DNA of 64,000 nucleotides from Halopseudomonas sabulinigri (GCA_011053055.1 DRHT01000019.1:1-64000); one strand, 5' to 3'. Shown: positions 41,015 to 50,559, counted from the stretch's first letter. Program-made: numbers and translations. Notes: generated from the sequence alone by a model not told the origin.

Positions 41015-41394
41015 TCAATAATTTGACGCAATTTGCGTGCTAACAGACTCTAGGCAAGAAGCGTTCCAGCTTAGCGAAAAGAGCGCCAATCAGGATAATG
41101 TCGAAGTGCCATACACTAAACCTGAAAACCAGTGCTATGCTTTGCTGGTGCGGACACTCTGATACACTGCGCTAGCGACAACGGCAACGGATGGCCCGGT
41201 TTAGAACAAGGCTATCGGCTAACCGGCGAACCTGCGTAAAGGCGTCTGAATCAGTTATTCGCGCAGTTTTCCGGTCAAGACTCTGATAGACCGAAAAACG
41301 CTGAAAGACACTGCGAGCAGTTAGTGACCGCTGTTATTTTTACGCATTTTCAATAGCCATACTCAGTGGTTCCTGGCCATCACAGAGAGAATTC
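41015..41394. other. divergent intergenic region flhA / Sel1 lipoprotein
   Basis: 380 bases. The left part holds the sigma-54 promoter for flhA. From about 41196 three inverted repeats follow: 41196-41204 with 41219-41226, 41232-41236 with 41262-41266, and 41272-41276 with 41292-41296. They would fold in the leader of the lipoprotein gene. No ORF with a ribosome site was seen. Confidence 0.5.
41053..41070 (-). promoter_or_regulatory. sigma-54 (-24/-12) promoter for flhA
   Basis: On the minus strand CTGGAACG, then CTTC, then TTGCC: GG at 41067-41066 and GC at 41055-41054, with exactly 10 bases between. It matches the RpoN pattern tTGGcacg-N4-TTGCw with one change in the -24 block. A start near 41042 would leave about 45 bases to ATG 40996. 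FleQ/RpoN control of flhA is established in P. aeruginosa. Confidence 0.7.
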
Positions 41395-42603
41395 ATGCGC
41401 GTACTTGTTGTTTTGCTGCTCATCGTTACAGCGGCCCTAACCGGCTGCGAGAGCCTATCTCAGCCTGACAGTCTGTTGGCACGTTCCAGCGAAGCATTAA
41501 AAAATCAGCGCCAACGCCTGGCCGACCTCGCCGCCAGTTTGACCAGCGATCCAAAGGAGCAAGAGCGCCACGCTGAAGTGCAGGCGCTGTTTGATCAAGA
41601 ATATATAGACCCACTCACTGTCTACTTGCAGCGGCACGGCGAAGACTCGAACTACGCTCCCTATGCAGAGTTGGTCCGTGCCGAACGCAGCGAACGTTGC
41701 GGCGTGGTTGCCGCCCGTTATGCTCCACAGGATCCCAACGCTGCAACGCTACAACGCCTTAAGCGCGGCTATGTATTCTCTTGTCCTGCGGTGATTGATG
41801 CCTTCGCCCTACGGGTGAGCGCGGCGCAGTCGGCGGTTGCTACTCAAACTAACGCCACACCCGTTACGCCAACCGCCAAAGCCGACACGCCCGTCAGCCA
41901 ACGCGCTGCCAGCAGCAATAACGCAAAAGATTGCTACCTGTTGTTTAGCATTAAAAACTTTCAGCAAGCTCAACCCTCTTGCTCTGCCGCTGCCGCGAAG
42001 GGCGATGGCAAAGCCCAGCATCACCTTGCGGTGATTGCACAAACAGACGGGGATCAGTCTGAGGCGCTGCGCTGGGCACGCGAGTCGGCTGGCCAGGGCG
42101 ACGCCAACGGTCAGCTGTTACTGGCTCAACTACTCGCCGCACAAGATCAACAAGAAGAAGCCGCTACCTGGCTGAAGGCAGCAAGTGATCAGGACCAGCG
42201 CGAGGCCAACTTTTTACTGGCCCAGGCTTACCAGCAAGGCACGGGGCTCGCCAGGAACTTTCCGCAATCGCAGGTCCACCTGCATCGCGCCGCCAGCGCC
42301 GGTTATGTGCCCGCTATTTTGCAGCTGGCCAACCAGCAAAAAGGTTCAGCTAGCGCTCGTCATTGGCTGCGAGAGGCAGCAAAAAAGAACTCGGCCACCG
42401 CCCAATATGAGCTAGGCATGGATTATCTGCAGGGCACCAGTGGCGATACCGACCTGATAGAGGCTTACGTCTGGCTGAGCTTGGCGTTGGTTAACGGCGA
42501 AAAACGCGGCAAACGGCATGTAGAACAGCTATCGTCCCAACTCAGTCCGGAAGAGTTGACTCAGGCCCAAGGCCGCGTCCATTCTGGGCTTAACGGACTC
42601 TAG
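41395..42603 (+). CDS. Sel1-repeat (TPR-like) lipoprotein
   Basis: 402 residues. The signal peptide ends in the lipobox LTGC (Cys18 lipidated); the residue after Cys is Glu, so outer-membrane sorting is likely. From about residue 180, Sel1-type repeats appear ('AQHHLAVIAQTDGDQSEALRWARESAGQGDANGQLLLAQLL', broken here across several units). Such proteins usually act as scaffolds. The following phosphodiesterase gene starts 13 bases later, so the two are probably co-transcribed. Confidence 0.8.
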   Translation: MRVLVVLLLIVTAALTGCESLSQPDSLLARSSEALKNQRQRLADLAASLTSDPKEQERHAEVQALFDQEYIDPLTVYLQRHGEDSNYAPYAELVRAERSERCGVVAARYAPQDPNAATLQRLKRGYVFSCPAVIDAFALRVSAAQSAVATQTNATPVTPTAKADTPVSQRAASSNNAKDCYLLFSIKNFQQAQPSCSAAAAKGDGKAQHHLAVIAQTDGDQSEALRWARESAGQGDANGQLLLAQLLAAQDQQEEAATWLKAASDQDQREANFLLAQAYQQGTGLARNFPQSQVHLHRAASAGYVPAILQLANQQKGSASARHWLREAAKKNSATAQYELGMDYLQGTSGDTDLIEAYVWLSLALVNGEKRGKRHVEQLSSQLSPEELTQAQGRVHSGLNGL

Positions 42604-42616
42604 CCAAGGAATGCCC

Positions 42617-44974
42617 ATGCTCCCGGTCAAGCCAGCAATCATGTTTCTGCTCAGCCTGCTGGTGTGCATCTTCATGTTTGGTACTTGGCTGATGTCCAGC
42701 TTGAATCTGGAGTACGCGCAAAATGCCATGGCTGAGTTGCGGCAGCGACAAATTACCGACACTTTCTACGCCAACCTGGACCGCATCAACGCCCACCATC
42801 GGCAGATGGAATACAACACTCATGGACTGGCCCGCACCGGCAGCCTGTTTGATAGCCTGGAGGACAACTCTGCGGTTACGGTGCAGCGCTTGCGCCAGAG
42901 CCTGCAACAGACGTTGCGAGACTTTCCCGATAGTTACGGCAGCAGCCTATGGTTCGCAGACGGCAGAACCGAGAAGGCGCTTTATGCCTATCGTCAGGAG
43001 AGCAACATTCTGGTCGAGGCCATTCCGGCAGCCGACCAGCAAATGATACGGCAGTGGTATCAGCGCCTGACTGAACTTGAGCAACAATCCAACAGCAATA
43101 TCGATCCCGCCAATAACTGGATGCCCGCTTACTACAAAGCCAGCATCGACAGCGCCGTGATCAGCCACGCGGTTTTAATTTTCAACAACCAGCAACAACC
43201 CATTGGGTTAGCGATTACCGATTGGCGAGCGGAAGATATTGTGCGCACGGTCAGTCGGGTTGAGGTCACCCCCGGCACTTTCTCGTTTTTGCTGGATACC
43301 GAAAACCGCAATCTTTCCAGCCTCTCAGAAGCTAAAAATGTGGCGCAGGCGCAAGAGCTGATCAACGCTATCGTCGACCTGAATCTTTATGAACAACTGA
43401 AACCACAATCCACCACCCGAATACTCAGCACGCGTCAGCTCGCCTCACCCATGCAGCACCTGCAACTTGACTTAAGTCAGCGCGAATATGCGCTGTTCTT
43501 CTCTCGTACCCAGGCTGGCATGCTGTTCGGCATTGGCGTGCCTCAAGCCGAGATTGATGCGGTGCTGGAGCCTATGCGGCAAAGCAACTTCCGAATTGTT
43601 AGCCTGACCGGGCTGATACTGCTGCTGATCTCCGCTCTCATTCTTTATCTAGTGGCAGGCATCCTGCGCCAACTGCATAACCTCTACACCGACAGCCTGA
43701 CAGAGCTACCTAATCGCGAGCGCCTGCTGGTTGATTTAAGAAAGCGTCGTACCGCGTCACTGATCCTGCTCAACATTGACTCTTTCAAAGAAATTAACGA
43801 TTTTTACGGCCACGAATGTGGTGACCACGTCATTATCGAGCTAGCGGATGCACTGGATGACTACCTGGGGAGTCAGCCCGATTGGCAGCAAAGCCGCCTA
43901 TATCGCATGCCCGCAGATGAGCTCGCCGTTTGGTTGCCAGGCGAACACAGCGAAGGACAACTGCAAAAGCAGATCAACCAGCTGCTCGAGTTCATCAGCG
44001 CACTGCGCATCACATGGCACAACCAGGATATACCCGTGAATGCCAGCCTGGGCGCTGCCAGCAGCGCCCAGCGCGGCAGTGAAGATCTGACCAGCGAAGC
44101 CCTGTTGCCTGGCGCAAACATCGCGCTGGAGCTAGCGCGCCTGCATAAAAACAATTACGTCATTTACGATGAGCGCCACAAAGTTCGTGAAAGCTACGAG
44201 CAAAATTTGATCTGGGCCAACCGCTTGAAAGGGGCATTGGAAACAGGTCGTATCGTGCCCTTCTTTCAACCCATCATGGACCTCAAAACCAATCGAATTG
44301 AGAAGTTTGAGTGCCTGGTAAGACTGCTGGATGACCAGGGTGAACCCATCAGCCCTTCACAGTTCCTCGATCTGGCGAAGAAAGTCCGCCTCTATCGCTC
44401 CATTACCCGCTGCATGGTAGAAAGCAGCATGCGGCAATTTGCAGATCTGCCATACACCTTCTCGCTGAACCTATCCTGTGAAGATCTATTGGATCAGGAA
44501 CTATCGGATCACATCATCGCCACTGTTGAACAAAACGAAATCGGTTCCAGGGTGATATTCGAGATCCTCGAATCAGAAGGTATTGAAAACTATGCTGCGG
44601 TGCGTCAGTTCATTGACCGTGCCAAGGCGCTCGGTTGCCGCATCGCGATTGACGACTTCGGCACTGGCTATTCCAACTTCGAGCACCTGCTACGTCTGGA
44701 TGTAGACCTGATCAAGATCGATGGCAGCCTGATTAAGCAACTGGACACCAACGCTACCGCGATGACCATCTGCAAAGGCATAGTGCAGTTTGCAGAGGAG
44801 CTTGGCATGTTGACGGTCGCTGAGTTCGTCCATAGCCCAGCCATTCTGGCGAAGGTGCGCGAACTGGGAGTGACCTTTGCACAGGGTGCTGCCATCGGCA
44901 TGCCATCGGCCAGTTTGATTACCAAGGTCACCATGACCGGCACCGAGCCCGAAGTGAACCGTGCCAAGAGTTAA
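42617..44974 (+). CDS. membrane GGDEF-EAL protein, probable c-di-GMP phosphodiesterase
   Basis: 785 residues from ATG 42617, which has AGGA 6 bases upstream; ATG 42611 is the alternative. Order: transmembrane helix (about 8-28), a Cache-like periplasmic domain (about 30-320), a second helix ('VSLTGLILLLISALILYLVAGIL'), degenerate GGDEF ('RMPADELAVWLPG' replaces GG[DE]EF), then EAL. EAL residues are kept: 'FECLVRLLD' (ECL for EAL), 'SLNLS', 'FEILESEG', 'DDFGTGYSNF' and 'LIKIDGS'. It probably hydrolyses c-di-GMP but does not make it. Confidence 0.88.
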   Translation: MLPVKPAIMFLLSLLVCIFMFGTWLMSSLNLEYAQNAMAELRQRQITDTFYANLDRINAHHRQMEYNTHGLARTGSLFDSLEDNSAVTVQRLRQSLQQTLRDFPDSYGSSLWFADGRTEKALYAYRQESNILVEAIPAADQQMIRQWYQRLTELEQQSNSNIDPANNWMPAYYKASIDSAVISHAVLIFNNQQQPIGLAITDWRAEDIVRTVSRVEVTPGTFSFLLDTENRNLSSLSEAKNVAQAQELINAIVDLNLYEQLKPQSTTRILSTRQLASPMQHLQLDLSQREYALFFSRTQAGMLFGIGVPQAEIDAVLEPMRQSNFRIVSLTGLILLLISALILYLVAGILRQLHNLYTDSLTELPNRERLLVDLRKRRTASLILLNIDSFKEINDFYGHECGDHVIIELADALDDYLGSQPDWQQSRLYRMPADELAVWLPGEHSEGQLQKQINQLLEFISALRITWHNQDIPVNASLGAASSAQRGSEDLTSEALLPGANIALELARLHKNNYVIYDERHKVRESYEQNLIWANRLKGALETGRIVPFFQPIMDLKTNRIEKFECLVRLLDDQGEPISPSQFLDLAKKVRLYRSITRCMVESSMRQFADLPYTFSLNLSCEDLLDQELSDHIIATVEQNEIGSRVIFEILESEGIENYAAVRQFIDRAKALGCRIAIDDFGTGYSNFEHLLRLDVDLIKIDGSLIKQLDTNATAMTICKGIVQFAEELGMLTVAEFVHSPAILAKVRELGVTFAQGAAIGMPSASLITKVTMTGTEPEVNRAKS

Positions 44975-45083
44975 GCTGTATTGGCTGGCTTACGCTTGAT
45001 CAATATCGCGCCGGCGCCCTAGCCAGCCAGGCCGCATACAACCTGAACCGGCAAACCTTCGGGTGAGGGAAGATCAACCCACT

Positions 45084-45524
45084 CTAGCGATAGATGATAT
45101 CTCCGCGCATGGGCGCGAGTCGTTTTAGTAGTCGATTCTGTACGCGTACAGACAGACCTTCATCGTCCATCGCCGCAATCAGATCCTCCACCAATGCGTT
45201 AAAATCGCCTTGGCTGATATCAAAACCCGCGTGCACGTCAATCATGCTGTCACCGGTATATTCACAAGGACCGCCAGCCTCGACGCAAATCTGCTCCTGT
45301 AGCTTTTCTTGCAACCGGAGTATGTCGGTATCGGCGAAATGGTGCACGATGCGTGCGTCATCAGCAATGCGGTACAACAGGCCTTCCACCACCCGATTGA
45401 TACCCGCCTGCTCACCCATAGCCTGATACAGACTGTCATCCGCCGGCGTTGTATTGGTGGCGCAGCTGGCTACCCCCATGACAACAATACCCGTGCAGAT
45501 AATCTTAACTAATGGTTTGAACAT
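45084..45524 (-). CDS. group 1 truncated hemoglobin lipoprotein
   Basis: 146 residues. An N-terminal signal with lipobox VASC (Cys21) is followed by a group 1 truncated globin: 'VVEGLLYRIADDARIVHHFADTD', 'GGPCEYTGDSMIDVHAGFDIS' with proximal His98, and the usual C-terminal helices. Most truncated globins are cytoplasmic; this one is predicted to be lipid-anchored in the envelope. Residue +2 is Ala, so outer-membrane sorting is expected. It is the last gene of a four-gene operon, 8 bases after the DUF3034 gene. It probably binds O2 or NO. Confidence 0.87.
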   Translation of the reverse strand: MFKPLVKIICTGIVVMGVASCATNTTPADDSLYQAMGEQAGINRVVEGLLYRIADDARIVHHFADTDILRLQEKLQEQICVEAGGPCEYTGDSMIDVHAGFDISQGDFNALVEDLIAAMDDEGLSVRVQNRLLKRLAPMRGDIIYR

Positions 45525-45532
45525 GAACCGCC

Positions 45533-46390
45533 TCAGTAACTCAGTTGCAATGACAAATACAGGCCCTGCTGGCCTTCCAGCGTCGCGATTTCGCCCATAT
45601 CAGCCCACGAGGCGACTACCGCCACACGCTTGCTAGGAAAGTAGCCGACAAATAGGTCTTGCCAGTCGCTTTCTCCAGCGAAGGACAGATTATCCGGTTT
45701 CTCACGGTATTCGACGCCGACTATCCATTGCGGGCTTAACAGCAGACCGACACTGCCTTCCTTCAACAAACTACGGGTGTCGCGGCGATCACCACCAAAA
45801 CCGAGCAGGCCCGTTTCATTTGCCCGTGAGTAACGCAAGGTGCCATTGAGCAGCAGGTTATAGCCACCTACAGCGCCCAGAAACAGGCGCGAAGCTGCAA
45901 GATAATAATCGGTATCTGAATCACGCTTGGCGCCAACCAGTGATGGCACCAGGAAGTTACGTTGGCGCTTATACTGCGCACCAAACGAGACCTGCGGCAG
46001 TTGGTCGTAAATCAGATCACCGAACAGGCGCACTTTCAGCCCGTAGATATCTTGATTTAGGGTTTTTTCGGGCAGGCCTGCGGCTTTGGTCAGCGCATCT
46101 ATATCCAGACGCTGACGAGCAATCGACAGCTCCACGCGATTACCTAAGCTGAGCGCGGCGCCGAAGCTATCCAGCCGATAATCTCCGGTATCGACCCGCG
46201 TCGCAAAAACATCGCCGCCCCATTCATCACGGGTACCGTAGCCAGACAACACCGCCCAAGGCACTATGCCACCACCAGCAGCACCCTCAATACTGGTCGC
46301 ACCGCCCGTCGCGAGCATACGACCACCGGGCTCGGCCATCGCGCCGCTTGCACAAGCCACCAGCAAAGCGGCTATTGCAGCTTTTCTCAT
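45533..46390 (-). CDS. DUF3034-type outer-membrane beta-barrel protein
   Basis: 285 residues: a signal peptide ending 'ASGAMA' (cleavage before EPGGR), then many short amphipathic strands ending in an aromatic C-terminus (LQLSY), which is typical of outer-membrane barrels. The N-terminal 'LATGGATSIEGAAGGGIVPWAVL' is characteristic of DUF3034. Function unknown. Its ATG overlaps the preceding GGDEF-EAL gene by 4 bases, so synthesis is coupled. Confidence 0.78.
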   Translation of the reverse strand: MRKAAIAALLVACASGAMAEPGGRMLATGGATSIEGAAGGGIVPWAVLSGYGTRDEWGGDVFATRVDTGDYRLDSFGAALSLGNRVELSIARQRLDIDALTKAAGLPEKTLNQDIYGLKVRLFGDLIYDQLPQVSFGAQYKRQRNFLVPSLVGAKRDSDTDYYLAASRLFLGAVGGYNLLLNGTLRYSRANETGLLGFGGDRRDTRSLLKEGSVGLLLSPQWIVGVEYREKPDNLSFAGESDWQDLFVGYFPSKRVAVVASWADMGEIATLEGQQGLYLSLQLSY

Positions 46391-48690
46391 GCAGACTCCA
46401 CTACTCCGAAGGTACCACGGGTATCCTCAAGCCATTGCTCTAAAGCTGCTGCAGCCAACGGCCGACTAATGAAGTACCCCTGAGCCACATCACAATGACG
46501 CTCTTTCAGCCAGTTCAGGCTGTCTATGCTCTCTATTCCCTCGGCAATCACTTTCAAGCCCATATTGTGCGCCAATTCGATGGTCGACTTGACGATAACG
46601 GCATCGTCGCTGCCCTCCGCAAGCTGCAGCACAAAAGACTTGTCTATCTTCAAGTCTTGCACCGGCAGACTCTTCAGCGTAGCCAACGATGAATAGCCTG
46701 TCCCGTAATCATCCACCGCCAATGCGATACCCAGGTCACGCAGCACACGCAGACTATTCAGGCTGCGCTCAGGGTTTATCATCACTGCACTTTCGGTGAC
46801 TTCCATCGACAGATACTCAGGGCTGATCTGTTGGGCGCGCAGCAGATGCTCGATGCGCTGGGGAAATTGCGGGTCGTCCAAATCACGAGCAGATATATTC
46901 ATCGCTACCTGAAGATGAATACCACGATCTATCCAATTGCGTAACTGCGAGGCAACCGCGGCCATCATCCATTGCGTCAGCATGCCAATGCTGCCGGTCT
47001 GCTCGGCCAAAACAATGAACTCATCAGGAGTGATCGGACCAAGTTCGCTGTGCGTCCAGCGCATCAACGCTTCAACCTGCCGCACTTCGCCGCTGGCCAA
47101 ATCCAATTTCGGCTGAAACACTACCGCCAGCTCTTTGTACTCCGGGGCATAACGAAGGTCCCGCGCCAATCGAATACGTCGTTGGTACGCTTGATCACGC
47201 TGCGCCTGATACACCGCAATGCGTTCCGGGCCGGGAGCAGCGTCTCCCAGTGCAATACTGACTTGGCGTAACAGCTCACCCGCGTCACGCCCTTGCAACG
47301 GCCACTCCACTACACCGGCCATCCATTGCGAGCGGAGCTTGATATCCTCAACCTGCATCTTCTCGCCGAGCTGAGCCAGCATCGCGTCGATAACCACCAC
47401 CGCCTCATCCAGATCACGGCGCTCCAACAACAACAGAAAGCCCACCCCTGGTTGCCAAGCCAGCAATGAATCGGCCGGTAGCTGGCCTCCCAAACACGCT
47501 ACTGACTGGCGTACCAAGGTATCCATGAAACTCTGTCCACGGGCCTTAACCATCAATTCTGCGGTCACCAAATTGCATTGCGCAAGCACACCGCTTTGCC
47601 CACTGACAATCGAGCTATTCAGTCGCTCACGCATCACGCCAACGTTAGCCAATCCGGTCAGTGGGTCATGCAGCGCGTTATGCGCAATCAAACTTTCCCG
47701 CTCGGCGATACCGATCCGCATGGCATCGATGCTTTCGGCCAAGAGCCCTAACTCATCATTGCGGGCAAGCGTGACTTTGTGGGTGTAGTCGCCCCGACCA
47801 ATACGCTTGGCTGCCTCCGCCAACAAGGTGACCGGACGCGCTAAACCGCCGGATAAACGCACCGCCAAAAACGAGGAAGCCAATAGCGCGATCAGCGTGA
47901 TAATCAACAGTTCGCGCTTGAGATCATCGAAGCTCGCCAGCGCATCGCTCAGCGGGCTGGCCATCTGAGCCACCACACTGTAAGGCGCCTGATCCAGAAG
48001 GGTAATGGCGGTAGTCAGATAGCCTTCCCTCTCGAGCCTCTGCGTGCCCTGCTGCAGGCTCATATCCTGCTGTGCATATGGGGTGGTCGAAAAGGTGCTC
48101 ATGACCTCTTTGTCTCGGCTGCTGACAAAGCGAATTTCCAGGCCAGTCAACTTCTGCATTTCGCGGGCCAGCGCAGCGTCCAGGCTGAATGCCATCGCAA
48201 CCTGCCCCACTGGAACGGGCGCGTGCACCACCGCCTCTACCAACAAATAGGGTCGATGATCAATCATCGCAATCAACGCTTGCTCGGAAAATGCTTGCAG
48301 TGACTCCACCTGCGCGGTGTCTGAGCCTGGCATGGTCGCCGACGAAATACGCAGGTCACCCTGCGCATCAAAAAACAATGCCTGGTCAGCACCAATGCGG
48401 CTTGCCTGATTTAGCAAGGCCGAGCGAATGGTCGCTAAATCCCCCGTGGCAACCGCCTGACGGAAGCCGAAGTCTGCTACCAGAATCTGCGTTGCGTTGG
48501 TTAACTCACGCGCTCGAGCTTCCAGCAGATTTCTGAAAACGTTGCTACCTACCTCTAGTTGCCGTTGCGCCTGTCGCTCCGCTGAGAAGTCTGTGCTGGT
48601 ATAAACCGCAAAAAACACAGCCCCCAGTACCAACGACAGCAAGCAGACAGACGTAACTATCAGCCTGGTACGCAGATACCGAATACGCAC
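46387..48690 (-). CDS. Cache-HAMP-GGDEF-EAL protein, probable c-di-GMP phosphodiesterase
   Basis: 767 residues from GTG 48690 (GGAG 6 bases before). Order: transmembrane helix (10-30), a large periplasmic double-Cache-like sensor (about 35-245), a second helix ('LLIITLIALLASSFLAVRL'), HAMP (about 280-330), degenerate GGDEF ('LLAWQPGVGFLLLL' in place of the signature), and EAL. EAL residues appear complete: 'VEALMRW', 'AMNISARDL', 'MEVTESAVM', 'DDYGTGYSSL', 'DLKIDKSF' and 'AEGIESI'. Phosphodiesterase activity is therefore more likely than cyclase. It sits between a periplasmic cupredoxin and DUF3034. Confidence 0.9.
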   Translation of the reverse strand: MRIRYLRTRLIVTSVCLLSLVLGAVFFAVYTSTDFSAERQAQRQLEVGSNVFRNLLEARARELTNATQILVADFGFRQAVATGDLATIRSALLNQASRIGADQALFFDAQGDLRISSATMPGSDTAQVESLQAFSEQALIAMIDHRPYLLVEAVVHAPVPVGQVAMAFSLDAALAREMQKLTGLEIRFVSSRDKEVMSTFSTTPYAQQDMSLQQGTQRLEREGYLTTAITLLDQAPYSVVAQMASPLSDALASFDDLKRELLIITLIALLASSFLAVRLSGGLARPVTLLAEAAKRIGRGDYTHKVTLARNDELGLLAESIDAMRIGIAERESLIAHNALHDPLTGLANVGVMRERLNSSIVSGQSGVLAQCNLVTAELMVKARGQSFMDTLVRQSVACLGGQLPADSLLAWQPGVGFLLLLERRDLDEAVVVIDAMLAQLGEKMQVEDIKLRSQWMAGVVEWPLQGRDAGELLRQVSIALGDAAPGPERIAVYQAQRDQAYQRRIRLARDLRYAPEYKELAVVFQPKLDLASGEVRQVEALMRWTHSELGPITPDEFIVLAEQTGSIGMLTQWMMAAVASQLRNWIDRGIHLQVAMNISARDLDDPQFPQRIEHLLRAQQISPEYLSMEVTESAVMINPERSLNSLRVLRDLGIALAVDDYGTGYSSLATLKSLPVQDLKIDKSFVLQLAEGSDDAVIVKSTIELAHNMGLKVIAEGIESIDSLNWLKERHCDVAQGYFISRPLAAAALEQWLEDTRGTFGVVESA

Positions 48691-48693
48691 CCG

Positions 48694-49368
48694 CTACTCC
48701 GCCGCTTTCTTGAAGCGTTGCTGCAACGGAGATAGCACTGGTGTCGGCGCCTGCTTAGCTGAGGACACTGGCAGGCTCAGAACCTGGCCCGCTTGATTCA
48801 GGTCCAGCTCACCGAGTGCGACGGGCGGCTGCTCAAGCTGTGATGGATGCCACCACGAAACCGGCCAGTTGCCAGCCGGCAAATCAGGCAGCGACACAAT
48901 CCCCTGCGCATCGCTCACGGCAAAGCGGGGGCTTTGGGTGACCAGAATGTAGCCAATCATGGAGTCGTGAATATTGCAGCCAAGCACCACTACACCGGCG
49001 CGATCAAAAGCGACCGGAGGTGCCTCAGCGCCCTTGAAAAGACGCAGCTCAAACGGCTTGGCAGAAGAGAAAGAATAGACGTGATGGCGCACATCATCAC
49101 TATTTGGAAAGTCCACCAGGGTGCCAACAGGCGCAACCAATACGCGTGGCACAAACTGTATATCGACCTGATCCATCACATACTGCTGAGACTGCAACGC
49201 GGGTATGCCATCCACGAGCAACACGGCATTGGACAAAGGCGCGCCAGCCTTATCAGTCAACATGACCTGCGCAGCATTACTTTGCACAGTCCAGAGTAAA
49301 GAGACGGCCGCGGATAAGAGGGTAAACATGGCGTAGCGCATTTTCTTGCCGTTCGAGTACTGATACAT
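48694..49368 (-). CDS. periplasmic cupredoxin-like (methylamine-utilisation-type) protein
   Basis: 224 residues from ATG 49368; ATG 49341 (MRYAM) gives a cleaner signal peptide ending 'VQSNAA'. The cupredoxin fold has a full type 1 copper set: His95/His96 in 'DDVRHHVYSF' and Cys131, His134, Met137 in 'LGCNIHDSMIGY'. A beta-sandwich extension follows ('DAQGIVSLPDLPAG'). Such proteins are often labelled methylamine utilisation protein, but no methylamine dehydrogenase is present. It probably carries electrons or senses redox state. It is the first gene of the operon, 3 bases from the next. Confidence 0.82.
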   Translation of the reverse strand: MYQYSNGKKMRYAMFTLLSAAVSLLWTVQSNAAQVMLTDKAGAPLSNAVLLVDGIPALQSQQYVMDQVDIQFVPRVLVAPVGTLVDFPNSDDVRHHVYSFSSAKPFELRLFKGAEAPPVAFDRAGVVVLGCNIHDSMIGYILVTQSPRFAVSDAQGIVSLPDLPAGNWPVSWWHPSQLEQPPVALGELDLNQAGQVLSLPVSSAKQAPTPVLSPLQQRFKKAAE

Positions 49369-49547
49369 GGGCTGTTCGCTCTATAAAGAAGTGATACGGC
49401 AGCCTGCGTACTGCTCCGATCCTCCGACGCTCAAGCTCCAATTGGTGGTCACAGCTGAGATTCGTTGCCCAGTCGTGATTAGCTATGTTGCCTGACATCA
49501 TTCGACGTTAGCATAGCCTGATTGCAAACTGATGTGCAGGAGCGAAG

Positions 49548-50546
49548 ATGACAACCTCGGCCATAAAGCTGTCCATACTGGATTTGTGTTCCGTTACTGA
49601 AGGCGCAACACCCGCAGACGCCCTGCACAACGCCCTAGCGTTGGCAAAACTGGCCGAAACACAAGGCTACAATCGCTTCTGGGTCGCAGAGCATCACAAT
49701 ATGACCGGCATAGCCAGCGCCGCCACCTCGGTGGTTATGGGTTACCTTGCTGCCGGCACCAACAATATCCGCATCGGCTCCGGCGGCATCATGCTGCCAA
49801 ACCACGCTCCGCTGCAGATTGCAGAGCAGTTCGGCACCCTTGAATCGCTTTACCCTGGCCGCATTGATCTGGGTTTGGGCCGCGCGCCCGGCACAGACCA
49901 ATCCACTGCTCAGGCATTGCGTCGTGGCCGTACCGATGGCGAAGATTTCCCGTTGATGCTGGATGAACTGCGCAAGCTGTTCGCCACGCCTACGCCCGAA
50001 CAGCGCTTACGCGCAGTGCCAGGCGCCGGTCTCAACGTGCCTATTTGGCTGCTCGGCTCCAGCACTTTTAGTGCACAGCTGGCGGGGCGCCTCGGCCTAC
50101 CTTTTGCCTTTGCCGGACAGTTCTCGCCAGACTATCTATTCAGCGCACTGCGCCTGTATCGCGAACACTTCACTGCATCAGAACAACTTGCAGAGCCCTA
50201 CGCCATGCTTGGCATCAACGCCTACTTGGCCGATGACCGAGAGCAAGCACATTATCTAGCAACCTCTCACCAGCAAGCGTTTCTCAACTTGATTCGCGGT
50301 CGCCCAGGTCAGATGCCCGCGCCTACTCACGATATGGAAAGCCTCTGGCAGCCCCACGAACGCCACCAGGTAATGTCTACCCTATCCGGCAGCTTAATCG
50401 GCGACCCAGAAGCCGCAGGCGAGCAAATGGAGCAGTTGCTGGAGCGTACCGGCGTAAACGAATTGATCGTCAATAGCCCAATCTTCGACCAGCAAGCTAG
50501 ACAGCACAGCTATGAACTACTGATGCAACTCAACCAACAACGCTGA
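49548..50546 (+). CDS. LLM-class flavin-dependent oxidoreductase
   Basis: 332-residue luciferase-like monooxygenase of the MsnO8/'group 1' type: '[20 protein letters not shown]', '[20 protein letters not shown]' and '[15 protein letters not shown]'. It probably uses FMNH2 and O2; the substrate is unknown. AGGAG lies upstream of ATG 49548. It is divergent from the cupredoxin operon and ends before a hairpin. Confidence 0.87.
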   Translation: MTTSAIKLSILDLCSVTEGATPADALHNALALAKLAETQGYNRFWVAEHHNMTGIASAATSVVMGYLAAGTNNIRIGSGGIMLPNHAPLQIAEQFGTLESLYPGRIDLGLGRAPGTDQSTAQALRRGRTDGEDFPLMLDELRKLFATPTPEQRLRAVPGAGLNVPIWLLGSSTFSAQLAGRLGLPFAFAGQFSPDYLFSALRLYREHFTASEQLAEPYAMLGINAYLADDREQAHYLATSHQQAFLNLIRGRPGQMPAPTHDMESLWQPHERHQVMSTLSGSLIGDPEAAGEQMEQLLERTGVNELIVNSPIFDQQARQHSYELLMQLNQQR

Positions 50547-50559
50547 AGCAAAATTGTAT

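Noticed and set aside
44978-45030. terminator after the first GGDEF-EAL gene (GGCTGGCT / AGCCAGCC)
   Set aside because: The 8-base arms are separated by a loop of about 32 bases and lack a T-run.
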